NCBI GenBank assembly: GCA_019096195.1
Contig: JAGTXK010000075.1
Location: forward strand, 358,433 to 422,432
Origin: Boletus sp. NGJ
Lineage: Eukaryota > Basidiomycota > Agaricomycetes > Boletales > Boletaceae
Direction of reading: 5' to 3'
Length of the DNA: 64,000 nucleotides
In this document: positions 1-11,249 of the stretch, one piece after another
Layout: each line of letters begins with the position of its first letter
Position numbering within the stretch: the first letter of the stretch is position 1
Translations under genes and position numbers: made by a program
Notes under the pieces: model-generated
Told to the model about the DNA's origin: nothing
What the model saw: the letters and a program-made list of their open reading frames with translations, nothing else
Database searches by the model: none

Positions 1-2
1 AT

Positions 3-281
3 GACTCGATACTGATCCACATCAGCTACTTGGAGATGGTTCGCGCTGCAGCAGAAGCCTTTCCCAACTCTGTGTCTGAGCCGCCACCAGAATCATCATC
101 AAACGCGCCATCGCTAAACCTCAATTTGGGCGGCGTCAATGTCAGTCTTGGTGGGCAGGGTGGCTCGGGGGTGTACAGAACGAGCTCAGACAATGTTGGA
201 GTTCAAGCCGAAGGCATCAGAGACGGAGTTCGCAGTTTGATAGGCAAGGTGAAACAGGGCGTGGACAAGATAGGATTGTGA
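3..281 (+). CDS. C-terminal end of an unknown protein, cut by the left edge
   Basis: An open frame enters from the left edge and stops with TGA at 279-281. There is no upstream ATG in the window, so this is the last part of a gene that begins outside it. The visible part is about 92 residues: a short hydrophobic start, a Ser/Pro/Glu-rich stretch, a Gly/Asn/Leu-rich stretch (NLNLGGVNVSLGG) and a basic amphipathic end (GKVKQGVDKIGL). I do not recognise the family. The next gene starts about 300 bp downstream on the same strand. An intron inside the visible part cannot be excluded. Confidence 0.45.
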   Translation, partial: DSILIHISYLEMVRAAAEAFPNSVSEPPPESSSNAPSLNLNLGGVNVSLGGQGGSGVYRTSSDNVGVQAEGIRDGVRSLIGKVKQGVDKIGL

Positions 282-579
282 TGGAAGCATACTTGCGTCG
301 ATCGCATCTATCTATATTGCACTTCCTCGATGGAGAGTATGATGACAGCGATATCTCTGTATCCATTTGACGACCACTTGATAATTTTTGGCGAAACATC
401 GGAATCTCTGAGCACCGTATAGAGCGATTTGCTGCAAAGAGGCCACGTCGTCTAACTAGTCACGTGATGGGTCTCGGAAAGGTTGCATTGCCCGTTCTCG
501 TTTCTCAAGCCAACTATTCTCGTTCTACGCACTGTTTTCGATTTTTCACGGTCGCTCTACTTGACCACGGACTGGTGCG

Positions 580-2310
580 ATGGCGAAGGGTTTCCTAGCA
601 GGTCTCAAAGGCATCGATGCCTTTGGGAAGGTAAATCCTATTACGCCTTCACGTTGGCACGCCATATCTTACCATGTATCTACTGCTAGACCACAGAAGA
701 CGTGAAAGTGAAGACGCGTACTGGCGCTCTCTGTACGTCCAACTTTATTTCCTCGGGCTGCTCAAACTTACGTCTTCCGGGTCCCTAGTGACGCTCATTT
801 CAGCATGTATTATACTGGCTTTCACGACCATGGAGTTCTTTGATTACAGAAGAGTTGTAGTCGACACTTCAATTGTCGTCGATCGAAGCCGTGGACAGAA
901 ACTGAGTGTGAAGCTAAATGTGACATTCCCGCATGTCCCTTGTTACCGTGAGTGATGCGTCGCTACTCTACCTTTTCTTCGACTGCTAAGCCGTATCTCA
1001 TTTTCGGTTGGTGGATGTTTCTGTCTTGGGCTTCAAACACAATGCCCTCAGTGCTTAGCCTCGATGTTATGGACATTTCTGGGGAACAGCAACGCGACGT
1101 TTCCCACAACATTATTAAGAAACGACTCACAAAAAGTGGAGTCGACGTTCCCGGACAGCGCAGTGGGGACCTGCGAAACGAAATCGACAAGCTGGCGGAG
1201 AAGCGCGGGTCCGGATACTGTGGCTCATGTTACGGGGGGGTGGAGCCCGAGAGTGGATGCTGTAACACTTGCGAGGAGGTTAGGCAGGCATACTCGGGCA
1301 GGGGTTGGAGCTTTGGCAACCCTGATGACATCGAACAGGCAAGCCAATTACCTCTCGAATGAGCCTTTGCGTGCTAACAGTTCGTTATGTGCCAGTGCGT
1401 CCAAGAAGGTTGGTCGGAGATGCTCAAGGACCAGGCGGAGGAGGGTTGCAATCTTTCCGGGCGCATTCGGGTGAATAAAGTCATTGGCAACATCAATATA
1501 TCCCCGGGCAGGTCATACCAAACTAATAATCGGTACTTCTACGATCTCGTGCCTTACCTAAAGGACGACAAGAACATCCATGATTTTTCTCACATCGTCC
1601 ATGAATTCTATTTTATGGCTGATGATGAGTATAACCCAGCAAAGTCCAAGATAGGAAAGGAGATGAGGAGACGTATGGGTATTGAAGAGAATCCCCTGGA
1701 CGCCTATGAAGCCAGAGTTTGTCGATTACAAAACGCATTCGCGAACCCTTGCTGAGTTAGTCATCTCTAGACCACCAAGGCTCAGTACATGTTCCAGTAT
1801 TTCCTCAAGGTTGTCTCAACACAGTTCAGAACCCTCGATGGAAAATCCGTGCGTAATATGTCTAATGAAGCGCAATATATACTCACTTGGCGCGCAGACC
1901 AATACTCACCAATATAGTGTAACTCACTTTGAGCGAGACTTGCTGAAACCCATAGGTGAACAGGACAAACAAGGAGTTTACACACAGCACGGGGTTGCGG
2001 GAGCACCAGGTATGTAGCTAAAAGCAGTAGTCAAGAAGTACTGAGTCCTTTGCATAGGCGCGTTTTTCAGCTTTGAAATATCACCCATTCTTGTCGTCCA
2101 CTCTGAAACAAGGCAATCGTTTGCACATTTCCTTACATCGTGAGTGATGCTAATTTTTGTTTGTAATGTCACTCACTCAGTCTCTGCAGGACGTGTGCGA
2201 TTGTCGGAGGAGTGCTGACTGTGGCTGCGCTGTTGGACAGTGTATTGTTCGCAACTGGGCGCAAGCTTATGAAGGGCAGTGGCGCCAACGGGAGTACAAA
2301 AGTGCTATAG
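580..2310 (+). CDS. ERV46: ER-Golgi cargo receptor ERV46 / ERGIC3
   Basis: Membrane protein that cycles between ER and Golgi in COPII/COPI vesicles and retrieves or sorts cargo, normally as a complex with ERV41. Nine exons (580-630, 690-732, 789-947, 1052-1338, 1396-1716, 1771-1848, 1898-2009, 2058-2139, 2190-2310) join in frame to 417 residues, the usual ERV46 length. The N-terminus MAKGFLAGLKGIDAFGK and a following membrane segment fit the family. So do the lumenal Cys-rich stretch CGSCYGG...CCNTCEEVRQAY, the HQYSVTHFERDL segment, and the second membrane segment with GGVLTVAALLDS near the end. The intron at 1339-1395 begins with GC: the frame hits a stop before any GT, and IEQ|CVQEG joins as in homologs. 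Upstream of the start, 282-579 shows no gene. Confidence 0.93.
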
Positions 2311-2608
2311 ATGTTTTACTCAGTAGGTCACTATCCGTCTGTGCATTCATTGGTTATATACTTTTGCTTGTGACCTCACACTATGCTTTTGACATGGACC
2401 AAGAGTAGACTGAGCTTTCCTGCCATTCCGGATGGCACTCTTGTCCTGAGCAGCCGATTTGAGCCTTTGAGTGGGGCATGTCAGTGGGAGGCGTTGGTGG
2501 CAAAAGACATGGTGCATGTTGTGGTCTACAGTCAAATGATTTGGAAAGGTACTAGATATGAGTAATGTCGCATGCCTCGGGAATCGCCGAGATGGTTTGA
2601 CCCGTACT

Positions 2609-4121
2609 ATGAACAAGAGCAAGACTCCGTCTACAATATTGTCCGACGCGCTCACTTCCTTCAACAGAGCCGCGACGCTCGCTGTACGCGTACTTCTCCA
2701 CCGCTTCACCAGCCACTGAACACTTCCAGTTCACCACAGCACAAGACCAGGCCCGCAAGGATGTCACACAAGCAACCACGGACGCCCGCGAAGCTCGCAG
2801 AGAACGCGACGAGGCTGTCAACGCCCTCCACGCTTCCAGACTCGAAGAGCAAGCTTGGAAGCAGGAGGCTGGTGTATGGAAAGCTGCAGTGCGTGAATTC
2901 CTTCGTGTTCCACGCGCTCTCCCATCTCACCTTCACACACCAGGCAACCCAAGCTGAACTGACCGTATAACCTTTTCTTTCATCCCTGACGCGTCTTTGA
3001 CCAACCGGATTCGACAGATTAATCATCATCTCGAAACCATCACCCAAATACGCCAAGAAGCTACTCAGTGGAAAAACCAGTGTCTTCGCCTCGAGGAGAC
3101 CTCGAGACAGGAAGCCATCAGCTGGAAAGAACAGTTTCTTCGCGTAGAACAAGAGCGGTCAAAACTTGCTGAACGCGTAGACGAGCTCGTAGCAGAGCAA
3201 CTGGGTTCTGTATGTTCTCCCCATTCAGATTGCGTGCCAGAATCTGAACTTTTCAGAACGGACATGCCCAAATATCGGCCCCACCATATACTCCCATGGC
3301 GAGGCATTCCGCTATAAGCAACTTATCTGCATCCACCCGATTACAGCGTGTCTCTGCACTTGATCCCATTACCTCAAGTGCCCAAGAACTTCCTCCATCG
3401 AAATCTGCATCCTCCATGCCCAAGACAAACTCGAGCGCAAAGCAAACCCGCCAAGGGCCCATCTCGCAACTCCCAACACCAATATCAGAGAACCAACGCA
3501 GTGCACGCCAACGAGTCACACAAGAAACTGCTCCTTCTGTCTCCCAGCCAGGATTTTCATCAAACGGCACGCGCCAGATATTTATCCGTCGCGTTCAGGC
3601 TACTGTAGAGGTCCCTGTGAAAGAAGAAAGCGTTGATCGAGAGGGTGTTGGACTGGACACACGTCTTTCAGCTTCTGTGTCCAACATCGCCTCGACCTCG
3701 GCATCCACTTCCGCTTCTACGCCAAAGACTACAAAGACACTTCCCCGAGCCACAGGGCTTAGCAAGGCAACTCCGCGTATGCAACGGAAAGCATCCGCGA
3801 AGCGGACCTACGTTGAAATTGACGATGAGGAGTCGGAACGAGATAACACCGGCGAGGATTCTAGGCAAAGTGATGCAGAAGAATACCAACCTGTTTCAGA
3901 TGGTGATGACGAATTACTGATGGGTATTGAGGTTAGCAAAGTTTTGAGCGTGGAATTTAAGTTCTGTTTCATGTTGACTGCACCCACAGGCAAACCGCAA
4001 AGAAGTGTACGGCATGAAACATGTTTCAAAACCAGTCTCGAAGACAGCTCGCCCTCTTGTTGTGGCCAAGAGACGAAAAGCACGCCCTACTAAAAAGAGT
4101 CGGCCATCCCCCACTCCATGA
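2609..4121 (+). CDS. Coiled-coil, Ser/Thr-rich protein of unknown function
   Basis: Five exons (2609-2683, 2730-2888, 3018-3209, 3257-3931, 3990-4121) give 410 residues with a consistent frame. Residues about 25-140 are a long heptad-type helix rich in Gln, Glu, Arg and Ala (REARRERDEA, LRLEETSRQEAISWKEQFLR). The middle is low-complexity Ser/Thr/Pro, with an AST/SAST run near residue 240. Then comes an acidic patch (IDDEESERDN) and a very basic end (AKRRKARPTKKSRP) that looks like a nuclear localisation signal. This layout suggests a nuclear or chromatin-associated scaffold, but that is inference and I recognise no family. It converges on the DPP5 gene, with about 240 bp between the two stop codons. 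The first intron is only 46 nt. Confidence 0.7.
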
Positions 4122-4363
4122 ATGCACATGATCTATCATCCCCTCCTGGACATGGAACTTCTACTTTTCCAGTTCACCTGATTTATTCCCCTACTTATGG
4201 CTGATACACCATGCTTTCTTGCACGTCGGAAACAAATTTCTAACATCTTAGACTTTCTCCCGCATGTACACAATGTAATTTTCATCTTTGGAACCAAGGT
4301 TCCTGTAAGGTATTGCCTAAGCTCATAGCAACAGAGTTTCTTGATACAATACACTGATGTGCT

Positions 4364-7300
4364 TCAATTACGCTGCCGGACGGAAGCATTATCGCCAACG
4401 AATTCGTCGAACCACTTGAACACTTCGTAATGCCACTTCAAGCTGTTGCCAGCATTCATCACCCAGTGGTTTTCGTCGGGGAAGATCACCAATCGGCTAG
4501 GTACCCCAAGTCTATTTCGAGGGCGTCGTAGTGGTCAGCACAAGTACCGAAGAGTCGAGCTGAGAAGACACGCACTGTTGTAAAGCGTGCCATACTGCGA
4601 GGCCGTCGCCCTCGGGCAAGCGGTAGTCTTTGCTCCCATGGATTATCAGCTGAGGTGTCGACCATTTGCTCACAGTGTACGCGGGGCTATACCTATAATC
4701 CGCGGTCAGCGTTGAGTCTTGATTCCCGATGGACCAGGACGAGAACATACTTGCGAGATAGTGCAAAGGATTTCTCTTCCCAGGGACGTCCTCCCCACTC
4801 GTGGTTGAACTAGTTAGATATCAAAAGGGTCTGATAGATCGAATAGAGATGTGTACGTACGAAGAAGAGTTCGTCAGTTGCATAACCGTTGTACGTGGTG
4901 TCGAAGACCTAGTGACGATTTCAAACAGTGGTATGGTAATAATTAAGAAGACTTACCCCATCATGACACACCAATGCCTTGAAGCCGAAGCCAAATTCAG
5001 GATTTCCTTGAATCCAACTGGGGAAAATTGGTCGTTAGGGTACCTCAAAGATATAGATGGACCACACTTGATAGCGTAACCTCCGTAGCTCGCGCCAGCA
5101 GCGACTGCGCGCTCAGGGTCGATCTAGTCGATAATGTGAGAAGCGCATTGAGGATTGAAGTGCTGATGGTCCAGTTACCTGAGGGTAATTCTCCAAGACG
5201 TATTTCCAACCATTCCTAAGATCTACAAAGGGCTTTCCTCCCCAGTCTTCTTTGATTCCCTCGGTCAAATCTAAGACGTTTTTGAGAGGACTGGGATGTC
5301 ATATGAAGCAAGATTCGCGTACCCTGGCCAAAAGAAGTGGAACCGGTGGGGTTGATTGCCACGACGACATAACCCTGGTTTGCAAAGACTGACAGGTATT
5401 GGAATCCAGGGGAATAGTAGCCAGTAAACGATCACTGACCGTTGGGATTCCAGCGAGTAGACCAAGAATCTGCCCAGCAACCTTCCGGGCCTAAGTTACC
5501 GTGTGTCAGCCAAGTCTCACGTCGTTTTATAATATAACAGAACTTGCCGCCGTGGATGAGCAGAACGACAGGCCACTTTTTCACGTCCGTGGATTTGTAG
5601 CCGGGAGGAGTGAGGATCCATCCGTGAATGGTATGCTCCGCGCCTTTGAACCAGAAATCCTCGCCAGGGTGAAGGTGTTTGCCCTGGAGAGAAGTAGCCG
5701 AGAACTTAGTGATCTGGGTAATCTCGCCTTTAACAGGGTTCGATGCATTCCTTTTGACGTCCTCTTCGACGAGCTGGAGGTTGCCGAGAACATAGGCGTC
5801 GTTCGGGGACGTGAGCGAGGACAGTGCGAAGAGGAGACGACCGCTCGAAAGCACTTGTAAACCCGAAGCAGCGTGCATGTCAGTCAGAGAAACGGGAGTA
5901 TTGTATGGCGAGGTAAGTTTGGGATGTGAGGTGGATTCACTGGGGGTTGGAGGTATCGGAAGGGTGAAGATCTTGACCCGAGCAATGTCTTCGGCGGTCA
6001 GGTAGATAAAATCGCCACTTTCCGAGAACTAAATGGATGTCTTTAGAGTCATGTTGCCGGGAATGAAGTTACAACATACTGCCAAAGAACTCGGGGAGCG
6101 GTCCCAGTCTTGGGTGATAGTGAAACTAACGCCTTTTTCGAGGTCGTGAATGACAACCTTTGCCCTGGATGACAGGTAGACTGGTTAGGAGGGAAAGACA
6201 TTTGCAAAATGACTCACCTGTCTGATTCGTGGCCGTCTTCATCAAGCTGAAGCCAAGCCACCTTGTCACCCTGGCGACTGAAAGCTGGGGCATGAGTTGC
6301 ACCATGCACGCCAGAGGTAAGCTCTACGAGGTTGGAGCCGTCAAAGCCAACGAGGTATATCTATGGCCCAGTCATTAAGGTGAGAGTAGACACTACAGCG
6401 ACCATACATTCTGTTTCGTGTGGACTGCTTTTGGGAGCTCAGGGTCCTTTGCAGTGAAGATGATCTGACCGTCTGAGATATCGAAATCATCTGTTCCGCC
6501 AAATGGTTCGACGGGAGAACTCTAGATGGCAGATCGGTGGGTGACGACATCTCTTCATTGTATATAGGCTACATACCAACTCAGTGCCCTGTAAGACATT
6601 GGTAAAATCCTCTCCAAGGACGAATTTTCCTTGGTCTTTGTGTAACCGCACGGTGAAGAGAGACTTGTGCTTTGGGCCAACCCAAGTGTCCCATTGGCGC
6701 TCAAAGTTCTTATCGTAAACCAAAGCAGAGTTGCCGCGGTTATCGTATTTCTCATCGTTGCCCTTGACAGCCTTCAGATCACCATCCGCGTGGACGTACG
6801 CGGAGAAGACGAGGACACCAACAGAATGCGCGTAGCGGAAGTCTGCGGCGGTGGTGACGGGGAGAGACCCGACGGAGATGGACTCGCCGACACTGATCGA
6901 ATTTTCATTGAATGTGACTGGAATGGCGAATAGTTCTTGTTTCTTCTCCTGATCTGCCTCTGTCTCTACGACATGCGCGATGGTACGCGCGTCAAGCCAA
7001 AACGCATCGCCCCCGTTGGGAAGCGAGAGATCATATGGATCTAGTCCGCCTGCGATGGGTGCTATGGCAAGCGACTTGTGGGTTCTGTGTGGAGTGGAAC
7101 GGGTCTGAGTGAGGAGGAGGACCAGATGTGCCACGACTCACTTGCGGTCATCGAAGGAGTAGGTGCTGACGGGGATGAGGGCCAAGTCACCAGCCGGGTT
7201 AGGGAGGGGGGCACCCGGCCTGGGCAGGGTCAGCATGTCCTGCGGGGAGAGAACTTCATCAGGTGACGCTTTGAGGGCGAACTCTGCGGACATCGTTGGC

Positions 7301-7374
7301 AGTGGCGAATTGGCTGCAAAGGGCTGCTGGACGGAAAGGCCGAGAAAACGAAGGGCAACGTCAGGCAACCACAT
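4364..7374 (-). CDS. Dipeptidyl-peptidase 5 (S9 prolyl oligopeptidase family)
   Basis: Serine peptidase that releases X-Ala and similar dipeptides; fungal members are secreted. Fifteen exons join in frame to about 753 residues, close to the fungal DPP-V length. The N-terminal half is the beta-propeller. The C-terminal alpha/beta hydrolase carries the oxyanion segment HGGPEG, the nucleophile motif GASYGGY (Ser about 603), the acid in HGSKDYRLPEGDG (Asp about 688) and the His in PDENHWVMNAG (about 720). HDGVFDT and NHEWGGRPWE are also typical. The intron at 5491-5547 splits HGG|P and has a GC donor (GCAAGT) with no GT alternative. I start at ATG 7374-7372; its N-terminus is only weakly hydrophobic, and a start at the next Met (MSAEF) is possible. 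Only 118 bp separate this start from the MRT4 stop. Confidence 0.9.
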
Positions 7375-7492
7375 ATCGATAAAGTCGATATCGATGGCCC
7401 TTTTACACGCAGAAAATAGCAACTTGCGAGTACACGGACATGGACGGGAATATTGACCCAATTGAAAGTTTCGGAGCCCGGCGACCCATTCT

Positions 7493-8448
7493 CTACTCCT
7501 CGTCCATCTCCTCGTCCTCCTCCTCTGCGGGCACGACCCCACTCTCTACCTGCGTGACCACCCCTGTCTCAGAGTCCCACCGTGCCTTCAGTCCCACTCT
7601 GAACACCACCATCTTCTCTCCAATGAGCTTCAGCAGTTGTGCCTGCTCGCTCGTGAGTGCTTTGCCTTTGTCGCATATCTTGTGCGATGTTTGCAGCGTA
7701 GGGATACCCCTTATCAACATTGTAGACAACCCTAATTTACGCAGCTGAGGTTCTTCGTTGTGCGGGAACGTTTCCGGGGGGTCTGAGTACAGTCGCATCA
7801 CAGGACCCACAGGGAGTGTCACCGTCCGGCTCGCAATGTTACCTGTCCGCGCAAAGTCGGCTTGTTGGAAGTCCTCGAACCACTCACGCACTTCCTGTGG
7901 CCCTGTGTCGGTAAATAGCAAACCAACTTGACCTTTTATTTTCTGATGTATGATGTATGAGTTGCTTGGAATAACTAGACTGAGATGACATGCCTCGGCA
8001 AGTTTATGCAGTCCTGGCTGATGCTCTTCTTCTGGTGTATTTCCAAGTGCCTTTGCCATCACCGCAGCCTTGCCATAAAATATCCGTGCTGAACTTGACA
8101 GTAGCTGTCAGACCAACCGTATTCCTGCAATGTGCCGCCTACTCACTCTCTCCAGAGATTTCGGACGGTTTTGAGATGTGTATTGCGCATCGCCCCTACC
8201 TCGAATAACCAGCAATACTTCCATTTTTCTGCGCTTTGTTGAATCTGTCGGGGTCTCTCACTGGGACGATGAGAACGATCGACGATGTTGTGCGCACCTC
8301 GCCCAGGAGCGCATTTTTGTGTTCCCTGGTCTTCTTTGGGACCTTTGTGAGTGAAACTGGTCAACAGTAAAAACGTCGTGTCATTCGCTGTAGATGAACT
8401 GTACAGTCTCTTGATCTCACCGACTTTTGAGCGTTTTGACTTGGGCAT
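7493..8448 (-). CDS. MRT4: Ribosome assembly factor MRT4 (P0-like)
   Basis: Nucleolar trans-acting factor related to ribosomal P0. It occupies the stalk site of pre-60S particles until P0 replaces it. Exons 8421-8448, 8298-8356, 8147-8244, 7994-8093 and 7493-7942 join to 244 residues (yeast Mrt4 is 236). The start MPKSKRSKVVSLTKV, then KWKYCWLFEVGAMRN, WRDSARIFYGKAAVMAKALG, GLLFTD and the acidic end EEEDEEMDEE are characteristic. The intron at 7943-7993 is 51 nt, begins GCATGT, has no stop and is a multiple of three. It may therefore be a GC-AG intron, as family alignment suggests, or a 17-residue insertion. The gene is divergent from deoxyhypusine hydroxylase, with 58 bp between the start codons. 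Confidence 0.9.
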
Positions 8449-8506
8449 GTGGATTGCAGGTAGGCTATAAGTTTTCAAGTCCGCCAAACGATCCCAAAGT
8501 TTTGCG
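8449..8506. promoter_or_regulatory. 58-bp bidirectional promoter between MRT4 and DOHH
   Basis: The two start codons face away from each other with only 58 bp between them, so 5' leaders and control elements of both genes must fit here or overlap the coding exons. A TATA-like CTATAAG lies at about 8465 on the + strand. Both products serve protein synthesis (60S assembly and eIF5A hypusination), so shared control is plausible but inferred. Confidence 0.55.
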
Positions 8507-9782
8507 ATGTCGGCAATTTCACGAGCAGAGCTCGACGCCCTCGAGGACGCCCTCCTCAATACCTCCAATAAATTCGCTCTTCACGACAGATTCCGAGCTC
8601 TCTTTGCACTTAAATCCCTCAAGAATGACGATGCAGTCGCGATCATATCGAAAGGTGTCGACCGTTCTCGTCACTACCAAGCGCATCATAACCTAACATT
8701 GTCATCAACAGCCTTTGACGATCCTTCCGCACTTCTCAAGCACGAGCTGGCATATTGTCTTGGGCAAATGAAAAATTCATCCGCATTGCCCGTTCTCGAG
8801 TCAGTGTTGCGAAAAGAAGATGAAGATCCTATGGTCCGACACGAGGTATCTCATTCCGCCAGTTATTTCCCCGCAAAAGTCCTCTCTGACAATCGTGTGG
8901 GACAGGCAGCGGAAGCAATGGGTGCGATTTCCTCCACAATGTCAGTCCCGATCCTGCGCGAGTACCTTTCTGATCCGAATCGGAGCGTACGTGAAACTTG
9001 TGAGATTGCACTCGCAAAGATCGATTGGGACAACTCGGAAGAAGGGAGGAAGCATCTTGCAGCTGCTACGGAGTCTCCGGATACCGTACTGTCCGTCCGT
9101 CCTTTCCTATTTCTCCTTTCCTGACGTGCTCATCTGGCTATGATAGTACATATACCTCGATTGATCCCGCTCCCCCGTCTTCCCACCTCCTGTCGGGGAA
9201 GCCCAAACCTAACGATGTAACGGAAGCATCTATATTGTCACTCAGAGAAAAACTGCTCAACACAGAACTACCACTCTTCGCGAGGTACCGTGCGATGTTT
9301 GCCTTGCGGAATATCGGCACGCCACCAGCGGTGGATGCACTCGCGTGTGGTTTCTCTGATGACAGCGCTCTTTTCAAGTAAGTGAACCAGCTGCACTCGG
9401 TGTCTCGGCGTTGAGATGGTTGCAGGCATGAGATTGCATTTGTCTTTGGCCAGCTGTTATCGGCCCATTCCGTGCCATCCTTGATCAAGGTCCTCCGAGA
9501 CGTGAACGAGTGCGATATGGTGCGACACGAGGCAGCAGAAGCCCTCGGTGGCATTGCAACCCCCGAAGTGCTTCCGCATCTAAAGGAGTGGATGACACGG
9601 GAGGATTCACCAACCGTCGTCCGTGAGAGCTGCCAAGTTGCCGTCGACATGTGGGAGGTAGGTGACTTGTTTTAACATGCAATGCTGTTTTAACGGCTCG
9701 TTCTCAGTATGAAAATTCTGGCGAGTTCCAGTATGCAAACACGCTTGAGACTGTGCGCACCACTGAACCTGTGGCCGCATAA
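8507..9782 (+). CDS. Deoxyhypusine hydroxylase (HEAT-repeat di-iron enzyme)
   Basis: Hydroxylates the deoxyhypusine residue of eIF5A, the last step of hypusine formation. Exons 8507-8654, 8712-8845, 8906-9090, 9147-9377, 9426-9657 and 9708-9782 join to 334 residues (human 302, yeast 325). Eight HEAT-like helical repeats form two halves. The four His-Glu metal-ligand pairs are all present: [10 protein letters not shown] and RHEAAEAMGA in the first half, [10 protein letters not shown] and [10 protein letters not shown] in the second. The third intron uses the weaker donor GTCCGT at 9091; this is the only one that keeps frame. The gene is conserved and looks intact. It converges on the AsaB-like oxygenase with about 220 bp between stops. 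Confidence 0.94.
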
Positions 9783-10005
9783 GAACGAATGACGAAAGAA
9801 CATTAATAACTTGCATATTGTGCACTTGTATTTCTTACAGATTCCAGGAGATGATACACATAGAGTGATAGCCCAAAAATACATTTTGGGGTGCAGTTGA
9901 ATGGCCATATAATTAAAGGCTATGTACACACGATAAACGTCGGAAAGCTCATCACGCAACAATGAACGGCGAATCATGATAGCGAAAGGGATGAACGTAG
10001 GACTT

Positions 10006-10952
10006 CTATTCAGTGTCAAACACCAGGGCCCTGACTTCAATGGATTGCCTCTGTGGGGCATGCGATGGGCTAGTACTGTCACGGAAAGCTGAATGGGGCG
10101 TCAAACGTGCCTTGTCGACGTCGGAGTCGAAGCACTTGATAAGGGTAACTTCGTCTGGGGTCTGGTCAGACAAGTAATACCACTTGTGCCCGGGATTGTA
10201 CTTGACGCTGAAGGTAGCACCTTCGCGATGAGCATAGATGTGACGAGTTGAGATGAGGTCTTTATCAGGATCGACGGAGCGGTAGTCAGCTACGGCTAGA
10301 GGGTTGTGGGCCACGGTGTTAGCAATAGGTCTAGAAGATACATGAGTGGATGCTTGGTAAGATGTGTGCCTGCAGCGCACCTCCAGACATTGATGATGCG
10401 GTATCGACCTTTGAGGAGTCGCTCAGCCTCGTCCCCGAGGTGATGCTCTACGCGTTCAGCTGCCGCGACAAACGTCTGGTCAACATGGACGCGTTGCTAC
10501 GGAAAAAATAACGCGTGAGAATGCTTGCAGAGAACTATCGGGACAACACTGACCACTGGGCCACGGAGAGGAGCCTTGGAAGGCGCCGTCTGGGCAACGG
10601 AGCTCCGCCGGATGGTGTGATCAAAGATGAAGACTCTCTTAGCACCGGCGTACTTTTTCAATATGTCCTCGACCTCTGTATAGTAAACTGTCTTGATCTT
10701 GTCCTCGTCGGCAAAGTCTTTCTCGACGCTAGGATGGTGGACGAACTGGAATCCGCTGACGTCGAGACCCAGAGAACCGCCCTGTCCTCTAGCATCATGA
10801 ACGACCACAGGGCGAGTGTCCTCGCCAACGTTGGTTCTTGGGACGCCCGCAGGAGGGGCGTCGACATAGTTGTAAGGAGGCTGAGTGTCAAGAGGAGTGT
10901 GATAGTTGAGGGTCGTTTGGACGTCACGGGAAGCGAGCACTTGGACGGTCAT
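10006..10952 (-). CDS. AsaB / GA4-desaturase-like oxygenase
   Basis: Three exons give about 279 residues. The exon junctions RGPV|QRVHVDQTF and NVWR|PIANTV recreate motifs of the fungal AsaB/CmcJ-like hydroxylase-desaturase family: FDHTIRR, RGPV..VHVDQ, YRIINVWRPI, NPGHKWYYLSDQTPDE and IEVRALVF. Members are oxygenases, often in secondary-metabolite clusters. Here the neighbours are housekeeping genes, so there is no sign of a cluster and the substrate is unknown. No signal peptide or membrane segment is visible, so it is probably cytosolic. It is divergent from the p34-like gene with 297 bp between starts. Confidence 0.82.
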
Positions 10953-11249
10953 TGTAAAGCGAGTGTGAACTGATGCGTACCATTGGGTGGGATCTCCTGC
11001 GTTTTATACTGGGAAACGCCTGGGATGAGTAAGAAGGGCAGCGCAAGACGGAGCCTAGGTGGCGTGCTGCCTGAAACATGGACTGACGAAGCCCATCAGT
11101 CAGCATGGATCAGAACCATTAATATCATTGTGTGTCGAGCTTGAGTTGGATGATGACCCCGACGACGATGAGGAGGGCTGTCAAACGGGACGTGATAGTA
11201 TATGAGACTCCGAGCTTGACCTTACCTACAACAACCAGTGCTTCTCGCG